Of a DNA stretch of 32,291 nt, positions 20,561 to 28,626 are shown in pieces (the stretch's first letter is position 1; every line of letters starts with the position of its first letter). The notes beneath the pieces were generated by a model. The model ran no database searches and had not been told where the DNA came from. It saw nothing but the letters and a program-made list of their open reading frames with translations. The translations under genes were made by a program, and so were the position numbers. This DNA is from Coriobacteriaceae bacterium (GTDB lineage Bacteria > Actinomycetota > Coriobacteriia > Coriobacteriales > Eggerthellaceae), in NCBI GenBank assembly GCA_031256895.1, contig JAIRPR010000205.1, positions 1-32,291 on the forward strand, given 5' to 3'.

Positions 20561-20690
20561 CTCCAAAGCGTGCTGGTCGGGCATGGCCGTCTGAGGCAGC
20601 TCGGCTCGTTGGCGCGGCCGGCTGGGGCATGGCCGCCCACTGGCGCGGCCGAAAGCGCGGCTCCCAAAGCGTGCTGGTCGGGCTTGGCCG
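20561..20690. repeat. Direct repeat pair ctcC(C)AAAGCGTGCTGGTCGGGCwTGGCCG in the DUF5028-like / mreB spacer
   Basis: Copies at ~20561-20589 and ~20661-20690, with internal tggcgcggccg copies between. Confidence 0.8.
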
Positions 20691-20701
20691 CCCGCAACCG
20701 C

Positions 20702-21337
20702 TCAGCCTGCGGGAGCCACCGGCTGGGCCTCCACCACGATCACCGTGCGCAGCGGCATGTTCGAGACCAATAGCTCGAACCTGGTGTCGTCGAGGGGGCG
20801 CATGAACTCGCCGCCCTTGCCGTCAGAGAGGTTGCGGGCGAAGGGGATGTGGGTCGTGTACTCGGTGTCGGTCTTTATCGCCAGGAACATCATGCCCTCC
20901 GAGTTGGGCTCGTTCTCGACCCACAGGTAATCGTTCCAGATGAGGTAGGTGTTCTTCCTCTCGGGCACCAGCTGCATGGGCAGCAGGGGAATGCGCCCCG
21001 TCTCGCTGCCGACGTTGCGCACCTCCACCTCGAGGTCGACCACGTTCACCAGGTCGAAGCCCTCCTTGACATGCCCCTTGTCGGTGCCGTAGCGCCTGAT
21101 GAACTCGTTGTAGCTCATCAGCTTGGCGCTGTTCACCCTGATGGAGTAGCCGTGAGTGTCCTCGCTCGTGCGCGAGGTGAAGAACCTGCCCTCGAGCTCT
21201 ACCCATTCGCCCATCTGGTGGTACTCGGTCGCGATGTCCACCGCGCCTGCGTTCACCTGGCACACCCTGAAGGCCACGGCGCCTGCAAGCACCAAGGCTG
21301 CCAAGGCCAGGGCAAGCCTACGCTTCCTTTGCCGCAT
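20702..21337 (-). CDS. Membrane-anchored extracytoplasmic protein, DUF5028-like
   Basis: Start trimmed to MRQRKRRLALALAALVLAGAVAFRVCQ (one N-terminal TM); GYSIRVNSAKLMSYNEFIRRYG resembles the DUF5028 pattern from memory. Confidence 0.65.
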   Translation of the reverse strand: MRQRKRRLALALAALVLAGAVAFRVCQVNAGAVDIATEYHQMGEWVELEGRFFTSRTSEDTHGYSIRVNSAKLMSYNEFIRRYGTDKGHVKEGFDLVNVVDLEVEVRNVGSETGRIPLLPMQLVPERKNTYLIWNDYLWVENEPNSEGMMFLAIKTDTEYTTHIPFARNLSDGKGGEFMRPLDDTRFELLVSNMPLRTVIVVEAQPVAPAG

Positions 21338-21983
21338 CTCCCGCGCCCCCCTCCGCCTTCCGTACCACCCTGCCCGCCTGCAGGTAGTAGATGCTGTCCG
21401 AGAGGCGCTCCAGCACCTCGTGGTCGTGGCAGGAGAGCACGACCGCCGCGCCGCGTGCGCGCTCTTCCCGCACGATGCCTTCCAACAACGCGACGCCGTC
21501 GGCATCGAGCGCGTTGGTCGGCTCGTCGAGCAGGACGATGTCGGGAGCCTCCATGACGGCGAGGGCGATGCCCAGCCGCTGCTTCATGCCCAGGGAGTAC
21601 TTGCGGTACCTCCTCTTGTCGTCGGGGTCGAGCCCCACCCGCTCGATGGCCTGCCTGACCTGTGCCATGCCCGCCTTCTTCTTGATGGAGGCTATCATCA
21701 TGAGGTTCTCAAGGCCGGTATAGGATCCGATGAAGGCTGGCCCCTCTATCAGAAAGCCGATGCTCTCGGGGAACGAGATGTCCTTCCAAAGTGCCTTCCC
21801 GCTTATCAAGACCTCCCCCGAGCTGGGGCGTATCAAACCTGCCAGCACCCGCATCAGCATGGTCTTCCCCGAGCCGTTTATCCCGCTGAACCCGGTCACC
21901 CGCCCCGACGGTAGGGAGGCCTCGATGTCGCAGAGCACCTGCGTGCCCTGGATGGTCTTGGAGACCTTTTTTATCTCTATCAT
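21318..21983 (-). CDS. ABC transporter ATP-binding protein
   Basis: 221 aa; Walker A GINGSGKTML, signature YSLGMKQRLGIALA, Walker B DIVLLDEPTNALD, H-loop LSCHDHE. Confidence 0.95.
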   Translation of the reverse strand: MIEIKKVSKTIQGTQVLCDIEASLPSGRVTGFSGINGSGKTMLMRVLAGLIRPSSGEVLISGKALWKDISFPESIGFLIEGPAFIGSYTGLENLMMIASIKKKAGMAQVRQAIERVGLDPDDKRRYRKYSLGMKQRLGIALAVMEAPDIVLLDEPTNALDADGVALLEGIVREERARGAAVVLSCHDHEVLERLSDSIYYLQAGRVVRKAEGGAGDAAKEA

Positions 21984-22828
21984 AGGATCGACTCCTTCTC
22001 AATGATGTCCATCTGCTGGACCCACGCGCGGCCTGCCACCACGCTGACAATGATGAGCGCCCCCGCAAGGACGGCCCCTGCTGCGAACCCCATCCCGCCG
22101 GTGATGAACACCTCGCTGCGCGCGGCCATGAGGTAGTTGCCCAAAAGGAAGGGTGTTTTGAAATACGATGAGAGGAACAGCAGCGAGACCGTGCAGAGGT
22201 AGCTCGGCAGGGGCTTGATGACAAGCGAGAGGAACAGCTGCAAGAGGCAAAGCGCTACCGTGGCAAGCGGCAGCAGCACCAGCAAGGGCCAGATGCCGCC
22301 CGGCTGCCCCAGCACGGCATGGCCGAAGGCCAGGACGCCCGGGGTTCTGGGAGAGACGTCCAGGGTGAAGGCACCCCCGTCGAGCAGCAAGGCCAGGCAC
22401 AGCACCGCCCCGCACACCGCATAGAACAGGCCTACGCTTGCGAGGACCCAGAGGCACTTGGCATACCACCAGCCGACACGACTCTGGGCGGCCACCACCA
22501 GGTGCCTGCCCACCCCCAAAAGGTCGCGGTAGGGGTAGTGGAGCGTGAGGTAGGCGGCCAGCAAGAAGGTGAGCAGCCAAAGGGCTGGGAAGTCGAAGGG
22601 GTTGCGGGGGTCGAAGACGTATTCCTTCATGCCCGAGAAGGCGCCCACGACGCAGTCGCCCAAGGTGAAGGGGCCCACAGATGAGGGGTACACGTCCAGG
22701 TATGCCTTACGTGCCGCGAACAAAGCGAGCACCGACAGGCAGAAGAAGGCGGCGATAGCGGCGTAGCGCCGCCAATGCCTTGCCACCCCGTTCCTCAGAT
22801 CGAAGGCAAGGATGCGGTAAAGGCTCAT
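21980..22828 (-). CDS. ABC-2-like transporter permease
   Basis: 282 aa, ~6 TM segments; ATGA-type overlaps with both neighbours. Confidence 0.82.
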   Translation of the reverse strand: MSLYRILAFDLRNGVARHWRRYAAIAAFFCLSVLALFAARKAYLDVYPSSVGPFTLGDCVVGAFSGMKEYVFDPRNPFDFPALWLLTFLLAAYLTLHYPYRDLLGVGRHLVVAAQSRVGWWYAKCLWVLASVGLFYAVCGAVLCLALLLDGGAFTLDVSPRTPGVLAFGHAVLGQPGGIWPLLVLLPLATVALCLLQLFLSLVIKPLPSYLCTVSLLFLSSYFKTPFLLGNYLMAARSEVFITGGMGFAAGAVLAGALIIVSVVAGRAWVQQMDIIEKESIL

Positions 22829-23685
22829 AGGAAGTCCTCCCTCCTGCGCACCAGCAGCACCGCCAGCGCGAAGGCCCCCATGACAGCGAACTCAAGGGCT
22901 ATGACCCACGCGCTGGTATACTGGCTGCCGATGGGCACCGTGCGCAGGTAGAAGAAGGGCGTCAGGGCCTCGCGCAGCTCGAACAGAGTGTACAGGATGC
23001 TCTGCTCCAGCATCCGCAGCAGTACCAAGAAGAGATAGGGCAATAGCAGCAGCGCTATGCGGCTCTTCACCATCCCCGACAAGGCCATGACGGCCGATGC
23101 CCACAAGCCTGCGAACAGGAATACCAGCGCAGTGCGCAAGCCGCAGTAGAGCAGGGGCAGGTTGTAGAAGAAAATGGACCACAAGGCGTCCTCGTAGACC
23201 CCGAACATCGTTATCGCTTGGACGGTGGGCACCAACAGGGGTGCGAAGCAGATGCACAGGACGAAGTTCAGGATGAGCGGGACGGCCGCCGCAGTACCGC
23301 CGGCAATGAAGGCGGCGGCATGCTTCGCCACCAGATAGCGCGTCTTCCCCACCCGTGCGGCGAGGTGTGCGGCATAGCCGCTCCTGCGCTCGGAGAGCAG
23401 CGACCACGAAAAGGGAATTGCAGCCAACAGGGGCAACAGCAGGAAGTAGAGGTCGCCTGCCGGCTGGCTGGCATCCGCCACCATCCAATAGCCATACGCG
23501 GATACCGAAGAAGGCGGGTAATAGTACTTGGACATGTCGATTAGCCAGGGTGAGCTTTTTTCGAATTGCTGGAAGCACCCCCATGCAGCCACAGAAGCCA
23601 AAAAACAGCCGACAGACAACGCCATGGCAAACCACTTGTTGTGAAAGGCCTTGCGCAGCTCCAAAGCAAGCAGGTCGCCCATCAT
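22825..23685 (-). CDS. ABC-2-like transporter permease
   Basis: 286 aa; LLALELRKAFHNKWFAMALSVGCFLASV, ~6 TM; overlaps with neighbours. Confidence 0.82.
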   Translation of the reverse strand: MMGDLLALELRKAFHNKWFAMALSVGCFLASVAAWGCFQQFEKSSPWLIDMSKYYYPPSSVSAYGYWMVADASQPAGDLYFLLLPLLAAIPFSWSLLSERRSGYAAHLAARVGKTRYLVAKHAAAFIAGGTAAAVPLILNFVLCICFAPLLVPTVQAITMFGVYEDALWSIFFYNLPLLYCGLRTALVFLFAGLWASAVMALSGMVKSRIALLLLPYLFLVLLRMLEQSILYTLFELREALTPFFYLRTVPIGSQYTSAWVIALEFAVMGAFALAVLLVRRREDFL

Positions 23686-24383
23686 GCGCCACCGCCGCCC
23701 TGACCGAAGCCAAGCCCGAGGTCGAAGGTGTATTTCTGTCGGTAGGCAAGCCCTGCCCCGATGCAGAGCCCCTCGCGCAGCTCTTCTTTGGGGACCTCGA
23801 AGGCTATGGTGAAGGTCTTCTCCTCGCCCTTTGCAAGCCTGAACTGCGCCGCACCCTTGATTGGGTCTGCATCCGGGTCCGTCCCATCGAAATAGCAGAA
23901 TCCGGCAACACCATACGAAGGATTTCCTTTATGTATGAGATTCACATATGTTGATACGAACAAGAATCCGTCAGGATTATAGAAATCCTCGATAGCGACA
24001 TTCTTCAGTTTCACCCTGACAACAAGGAAGCTCGACCCAACAGGATCCCGCAACGGAGCGACCTTGGCTATCGGCAGCCCTGTTTCTTCCGAAGACCCAT
24101 AGAGTGTTGCCTCGGTGAGCGTCATCTCCATGATCCCGTCATACCCGAGACTCGCGTAATAAGTCCCGAATTGAAAGCACTTCTCATCTTCTTGCGAATC
24201 AAGCACCGCAGTCTCGTTCAATTGGTAGACACGGGTGCTTTGCACGATGTATTGTTCTTCAAGCTCTTTCCTGTTGCGTTCACTTTCTTGTTCATAGTTG
24301 ACATAGAACAGAGAAACAGCAATAGAAACGACAATCAGGCAGAGGCAAACAGTGATTGTAGTTTTTCTTGTCCTGTTGTGCAT
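23682..24383 (-). CDS. Membrane-anchored extracytoplasmic protein (DUF4352/DUF5028-like Ig-type fold suspected)
   Basis: Start trimmed to MHNRTRKTTITVCLCLIVVSIAVSLFYVNYEQ; FLVVRVKLKNVAIEDFYNPDGFLFVSTYVNLI beta-rich; ATGA overlap with the permease. Confidence 0.6.
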   Translation of the reverse strand: MHNRTRKTTITVCLCLIVVSIAVSLFYVNYEQESERNRKELEEQYIVQSTRVYQLNETAVLDSQEDEKCFQFGTYYASLGYDGIMEMTLTEATLYGSSEETGLPIAKVAPLRDPVGSSFLVVRVKLKNVAIEDFYNPDGFLFVSTYVNLIHKGNPSYGVAGFCYFDGTDPDADPIKGAAQFRLAKGEEKTFTIAFEVPKEELREGLCIGAGLAYRQKYTFDLGLGFGQGGGGA

Positions 24384-24405
24384 AACCCAATCTCCAAAAC
24401 TAAAC

Positions 24406-24448
24406 GGCCACTGCAAACATCTTACCCCCTAGACTATTCACAGTGGCC
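24406..24448 (-). terminator. Candidate intrinsic terminator/attenuator between the secreted-protein gene and the ABC genes
   Basis: Perfect 8-bp inverted repeat GGCCACTG (24441-24448 read on minus) / CAGTGGCC (24406-24413) with long loop, then GTTTAGTTTTG on minus. Confidence 0.45.
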
Positions 24449-24505
24449 AACTATAGTATTGCCAAACTATTTTCAATGCTTGAGAACTCTTTGTTTTCCA
24501 ACATC

Positions 24506-25084
24506 CTAATCGCCGTTAAGGACGGTAACACCTGGCTCATAGGTATAGTCAGGACTCCAAAGCCCCTCTATATACATCGCAGTACCTGTGCTTCGCCAAG
24601 CTGTTATCTGGCATTTTGGCCATTTCCACTCGTGAACATAATTCCAAATCTCATACTTACCAATCGAATAGAGGTTAGCTTCCCCATTGTAAGTGGCATT
24701 TGTACTTACGTTTTCCTGTTGAACCCAAGCATCTACGTAGAGCTTAGCAAAAGTACCCATTGTTGTTATGTTCGCATATACAGACGACGAAGAACCCTTC
24801 TCCCTGATTTGAGAACCCCAGGTAGTATTGGAAGTAAGCAGAAGCAATAGCTGCCAATCTTCATAATCAGGTGTAGTCGGCACTTCGAACGAAACCGAAT
24901 TCGAGATATCATCATCAGAAGCATCATCATTTTCGACTTCAGACTGAACGTTCAATACAGGGTTTTCAAACGTTGAAGATTCATCACCAAAGGCAGCCAT
25001 CGATGGCATAGCGGATAGTGTCAACACCAATAAACAAACAAGAAGACCACTGCATAACTTCGTCCCAATCACTTTTGAATTCAT
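24506..25084 (-). CDS. Small secreted protein, unknown family
   Basis: Start trimmed to MNSKVIGTKLCSGLLVCLLVLTLSAMPSMA (signal peptide, AxA-like site); SD GAAGGAAGG; mature region acidic then aromatic/beta-rich. Confidence 0.72.
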   Translation of the reverse strand: MNSKVIGTKLCSGLLVCLLVLTLSAMPSMAAFGDESSTFENPVLNVQSEVENDDASDDDISNSVSFEVPTTPDYEDWQLLLLLTSNTTWGSQIREKGSSSSVYANITTMGTFAKLYVDAWVQQENVSTNATYNGEANLYSIGKYEIWNYVHEWKWPKCQITAWRSTGTAMYIEGLWSPDYTYEPGVTVLNGD

Positions 25085-25216
25085 GATTATTCCTTCCTTC
25101 AATCCACACAATCAAATAGACACACATCTATTGAGACGAGTTCATGCTATCACAAAATGAATTACTTCATAGCGGATTCATGAATTCCTCAAACGTAGTC
25201 TATCCCTGGTTGTTGG

Positions 25217-25254
25217 GCGTTAAATCGCGTTAAATCGCGTTAAATCGCGTTTCA
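25217..25254. repeat. 10-bp direct repeat TAAATCGCGT x3 (plus partial)
   Basis: Exact units 25221-25230, 25231-25240, 25241-25250. Confidence 0.95.
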
Positions 25255-25269
25255 ACTGCAGCACTAGGG

Positions 25270-25300
25270 GTTGTAAGAAGGTTGTTAGCAGTTTGTTAGC
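25270..25300. repeat. 11-bp direct repeats (G/T)TTGT(A/T)AG x3
   Basis: TTGTAAG at 25271, TTGTTAG at 25282 and 25293: exact 11-bp spacing. Confidence 0.85.
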
Positions 25301-25313
25301 CGACCTTCACAGG

Positions 25314-25568
25314 CTATGAGGCGTCGGAGGAATCGTCTTGCGCGTCGAAGGCTTCCAATTCGTCGTCGTCGACCAAGTCCAGGATGTCACCCGGGCCGCA
25401 ACGGAGGGTCTTGCACATCAGTTCCAGCGTCGAGAACTTGATGCCCTTCACCCTTCCCGTCTTTATCCTTGAAAGCATGACCGGTGTGAGGCCTATCCGC
25501 CGGGAAAGCTCGAGCGACGACATCTTGCGGCGGGCAAGCATGACGTCCAACCTGATGATGATGGCCAC
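25314..25568 (-). CDS. XRE/Cro-type HTH regulator (YozG-like)
   Basis: GTG start with SD GGAAA; IIIRLDVMLARRKMSSLELSRRIGLTPVMLSRIKTGRVKGIKFSTLELMCKTLRCGPGDILDLV; acidic tail. Confidence 0.92.
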   Translation of the reverse strand: MAIIIRLDVMLARRKMSSLELSRRIGLTPVMLSRIKTGRVKGIKFSTLELMCKTLRCGPGDILDLVDDDELEAFDAQDDSSDAS

Positions 25569-25578
25569 GTTTCCTGCC

Positions 25579-26112
25579 TTAGAGTATCGAATCGGATTGA
25601 CGCTGCAGCTCAACGCCATAGTCGAACACGAAAGAGAGGGCATACAGGGCTATGGCCGCAAGGTATATCCCTACCGTGATGGGAGGCGCCATGGACCCTT
25701 GGCCGTTGAATCCGTCAAAGAAGAGCCGCGAGGTGAACACCATAGAGAACAGGGTGTCGAGCACCCCATAGGCGAACAGCAGATATGAGATACGCCTGAC
25801 CCTTCTTGCTTGCGCTTTGCTGAAAGGGGTCCTTCGTATCGTGACATCCTTCAAGAACGCTGAGGCAAGGCGCACCAGCACCACCATGACGGCGCCCAAC
25901 AAGACGATGGTGCCGAAATTGAAGACCGCTTTGGCCAGGCTGTCGTCGAAGAGCTCACAGACGAACAAGTCTATCGTGGACAATACGAAGAAAACAAGCC
26001 AGACCGCGAAACTCACGGCAACCACCCCGAAAAAGAAGGGGTTCATCGCGTGTAGCTTTTTATTCAACCTGTTCAACAGGTTATCATTGGTCTCGATTCT
26101 GGAATCTCCCAT
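25579..26112 (-). CDS. DUF2975-family membrane protein
   Basis: Start trimmed to MGDSRIETNDN; four TM helices; pairing with a downstream YozG-like XRE gene is typical of DUF2975. Confidence 0.85.
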   Translation of the reverse strand: MGDSRIETNDNLLNRLNKKLHAMNPFFFGVVAVSFAVWLVFFVLSTIDLFVCELFDDSLAKAVFNFGTIVLLGAVMVVLVRLASAFLKDVTIRRTPFSKAQARRVRRISYLLFAYGVLDTLFSMVFTSRLFFDGFNGQGSMAPPITVGIYLAAIALYALSFVFDYGVELQRQSDSIL

Positions 26113-26172
26113 AATCGTTCTTCCTCCTCTTGCTTTTTTCTTGCCCCTGTTGTGCAGCACACCGCGGGACAT

Positions 26173-26192
26173 CTGAACGAATTGCTGTTCAG
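26173..26192. promoter_or_regulatory. Inverted repeat CTGAAC-N8-GTTCAG next to a TATACT -10-like box
   Basis: Plus strand ctgaacgaattgctgttcagtataat; minus strand ATTATACTGAACAGCAATTCGTTCAG, upstream of the DUF2975 gene. Confidence 0.5.
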
Positions 26193-26347
26193 TATAATCT
26201 ATCTATCGTAAGTTTTTAATACTTGTCGCAATGTTTTCCGCTATTTTAACACAGCAAATCTATTGGCTGCCTGTTTGGCCAGCGTGTGGCCGAAAAGGAA
26301 CAAGGTGCGCCAGCCAGGAATTGTGATGCATTGGTGAAGAGCCGAGG

Positions 26348-26425
26348 CAGAAGGCCTGAAGGGAGAGCGCTGCGTACAAGGGTACGTGAGCGAAGCCTGG
26401 GGGGGCCTTATGCCCGGCCAGGCCC
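26348..26425. repeat. Divergent third copy of the cruciform repeat core
   Basis: AGCGCtGCGTACAaGGGTACGTGAGCGAaGC vs AGCGCgGCGTACACAAGGTACGTGAGCGAGC at ~467-497; flanking GCCTGG...CCAGGC arms. Confidence 0.75.
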
Positions 26426-26429
26426 AGCC

Positions 26430-27719
26430 TCAGTGGACGCTGCAGGAGAGGCAGGGATCATACGCCCTCACCAGCTTCTCCACCCAAAGGCGAAGCTCCG
26501 CCTCGGTAACGCCTTGGGCTGCCAGCTTCTGCGCCAGTTGGCGCACATCGGCTTCAAGGTTGGCCAGGTTCTGGGCGGTGGGTGTCATGATGGTGGCCTT
26601 CACCACCTTGCCCTGCCCATCGAGCTCCAATGCGTGGAACAAGGCGCCACGGGGCGCTTCGGTGAAGCCGACGGCATACCCTGCCCTGACCGTGTAGGCA
26701 GGCGGGGTGCTGCGGCCGGGGACCTCGTTTTCGGCAAGCCTGCGGCAGATGCCGGCGCAACGTTCCAGGGCATCCACCAGCTCGACCGCTTGGGCAACGT
26801 TGTTCTTGAAGGGATTGCGCTCGGGGGGCCGAAGCCCTGCCTTGGCGGCTGCAACCTTGGCGTTGGAGCTGAGGTAAGGCCAGGAGGCGTTGACCCTTGC
26901 CAGGGCAGCGGTCATATAGGGGCTTTTCGTGGCCTTCACCCGGGCAAACAGCGCCGCTGAATGTGCCACTTCATATTCTTCGATATTGTCAGCCAGGTCA
27001 GAGGCATCAAAACTGATGCCTGCATCCAGGAAGCAGGCAATGTCAGAGCATTCGACCGGGTAATAGGCTTCCTCCACCATTGCCAGCAGGTCGCCTTCGG
27101 TGGCCATGTCGGGCACCGGGAAGGAATTGAAGACGTCCACCGTTGCCAGGGCAAAGGGGACCATCGCCTCCAGCTTGCCAGCAAGCGCCCGGTATTCCCC
27201 GGCTGAGACCTCATGCGTGAAGCCGCCCACCACTGCGGTGATGGGATGGATGGAGCGCCCCCCCACCTTGGTGCAGAGCTCGTTCCCCAAGGCCTTCAAG
27301 GCAAGGGCTTGCTCGAAGAGCTGCGGGTCGGTTTGTGCAAGCGGGAACACGCTGGGTTGGCCCAGGTAGTCCGGCGCGGCCAGCACGAAGAGGTGCGTCG
27401 CGTGGTTCTGCAGGTAGGAGCCGTAGACCAGAAGCTCGCGCAGGGCGCGGGTACGCGGGCTGGGCTCTATGCCGAAGACCCGCTCTATCGCCTTCAAATC
27501 GGTCACCACATGGCTTGCCGAACAGATGCCGCAGATGCGCGAGGCTATATAAGAGACCTCTGAATGATCGCGGCCGCGCACCATGCTCTCGAACAGGCGG
27601 GCAGGCTCGACCACGTTGACCTCGACGGTCTCGACCACCCCGTCATTGACGACGACATGGATGTTCCCATGCCCTTCGACGCGGGCTATGTGATCTACCT
27701 GTAAGGTGGTTCTTGTCAT
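26430..27719 (-). CDS. hydA: [NiFe] hydrogenase large (alpha) subunit, group 3b-like
   Basis: 429 aa; RVEGHG, L1 motif RICGICSASH, L2 motif DPCLSCSVH at the extreme C-terminus. Confidence 0.94.
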   Translation of the reverse strand: MTRTTLQVDHIARVEGHGNIHVVVNDGVVETVEVNVVEPARLFESMVRGRDHSEVSYIASRICGICSASHVVTDLKAIERVFGIEPSPRTRALRELLVYGSYLQNHATHLFVLAAPDYLGQPSVFPLAQTDPQLFEQALALKALGNELCTKVGGRSIHPITAVVGGFTHEVSAGEYRALAGKLEAMVPFALATVDVFNSFPVPDMATEGDLLAMVEEAYYPVECSDIACFLDAGISFDASDLADNIEEYEVAHSAALFARVKATKSPYMTAALARVNASWPYLSSNAKVAAAKAGLRPPERNPFKNNVAQAVELVDALERCAGICRRLAENEVPGRSTPPAYTVRAGYAVGFTEAPRGALFHALELDGQGKVVKATIMTPTAQNLANLEADVRQLAQKLAAQGVTEAELRLWVEKLVRAYDPCLSCSVH

Positions 27720-27725
27720 AGAGGG

Positions 27726-28625
27726 TCATTCCCTTCCGCTCAATACCGGGTTGGTCTGGTTGAAGAGTTCCAGGCGCAGATCGAAATCCTTGACGGAAAG
27801 GCCATAGCGGGCAACCGCCTCGCGCGCCGATTCCAGGTTGGCGTGCGGCGAGACGCCCCGGCAGCCGTTGCAAGGCCTGCCCAGGTTGACACAGCGGGCG
27901 TTGCACCCGGCACGGGTCACCAAGCCCAGGCACAAGCTGCCTTGGTTGTAGAAGCAGGCGGATTCGTTGCGCTTGCAATCGCCGCACATGGTCCTTGTTC
28001 CCAGGGTGCGGTTCGATCCATAGAGTGCGCGGCCCAAGGCCTCAAGGAACTCGAAGGGGTCGATGGGGCAGCAGGGCACCGCATAGTCCACCGTGATGAC
28101 CGAGGGAACCGAACGCGGGGCTATAGGCGTGCCACAAGCTTGGGGCAGGTGCTGGTACACCTCGCCCAGGCGCTCATCGAAGCGGGTGGACGCAAGCCCC
28201 GGGATTCCTGCCGTGTTGGCGCAGGCGCCTACCGTTATGACCGCCTTGGCGCGTTCACGCAGGCGAAGCACCGCTGCCAGCGATTCCTCGGTGGTCACGG
28301 CGCCTTCGATGACGGCAACGTCGAAGTCTTCGGGCATATGGCCATCCGAAGTGAGCTGCCAATACCGAAGGTCGAACTGGCCCAAGACCTCAATCAGATG
28401 GCTTTCGATGTTGGTTATCTGAAGCTGGCAGCCGAAGCAGCTTGCCAGGCCGACCACCACCACCCGGGCAAGGGCAGGCTCTGGCGGTGCAGAAGGGGCT
28501 TGCGCTTGCGGGGGCACGGGCACAGGGGCTGTTGCATGGGCCTTTGAAGCTTGCGATGCCGGTGCAGCCAAAGGCACGGCCGCAGTTCCCGCAAGGTCGG
28601 ATGAGGTGTTGCGGTTCTCGTTCAT
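27726..28625 (-). CDS. hydD: [NiFe] hydrogenase small (delta) subunit
   Basis: 299 aa; LASCFGCQLQITNIE, IEGAVTTEE, VGACANTAGIPG, three-cluster Cys ligands (CGDCKRNESACFYNQGSLCLGLVTRAGCNARC...CNGCRG). Confidence 0.93.
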   Translation of the reverse strand: MNENRNTSSDLAGTAAVPLAAPASQASKAHATAPVPVPPQAQAPSAPPEPALARVVVVGLASCFGCQLQITNIESHLIEVLGQFDLRYWQLTSDGHMPEDFDVAVIEGAVTTEESLAAVLRLRERAKAVITVGACANTAGIPGLASTRFDERLGEVYQHLPQACGTPIAPRSVPSVITVDYAVPCCPIDPFEFLEALGRALYGSNRTLGTRTMCGDCKRNESACFYNQGSLCLGLVTRAGCNARCVNLGRPCNGCRGVSPHANLESAREAVARYGLSVKDFDLRLELFNQTNPVLSGRE

Positions 28626-28626
28626 G

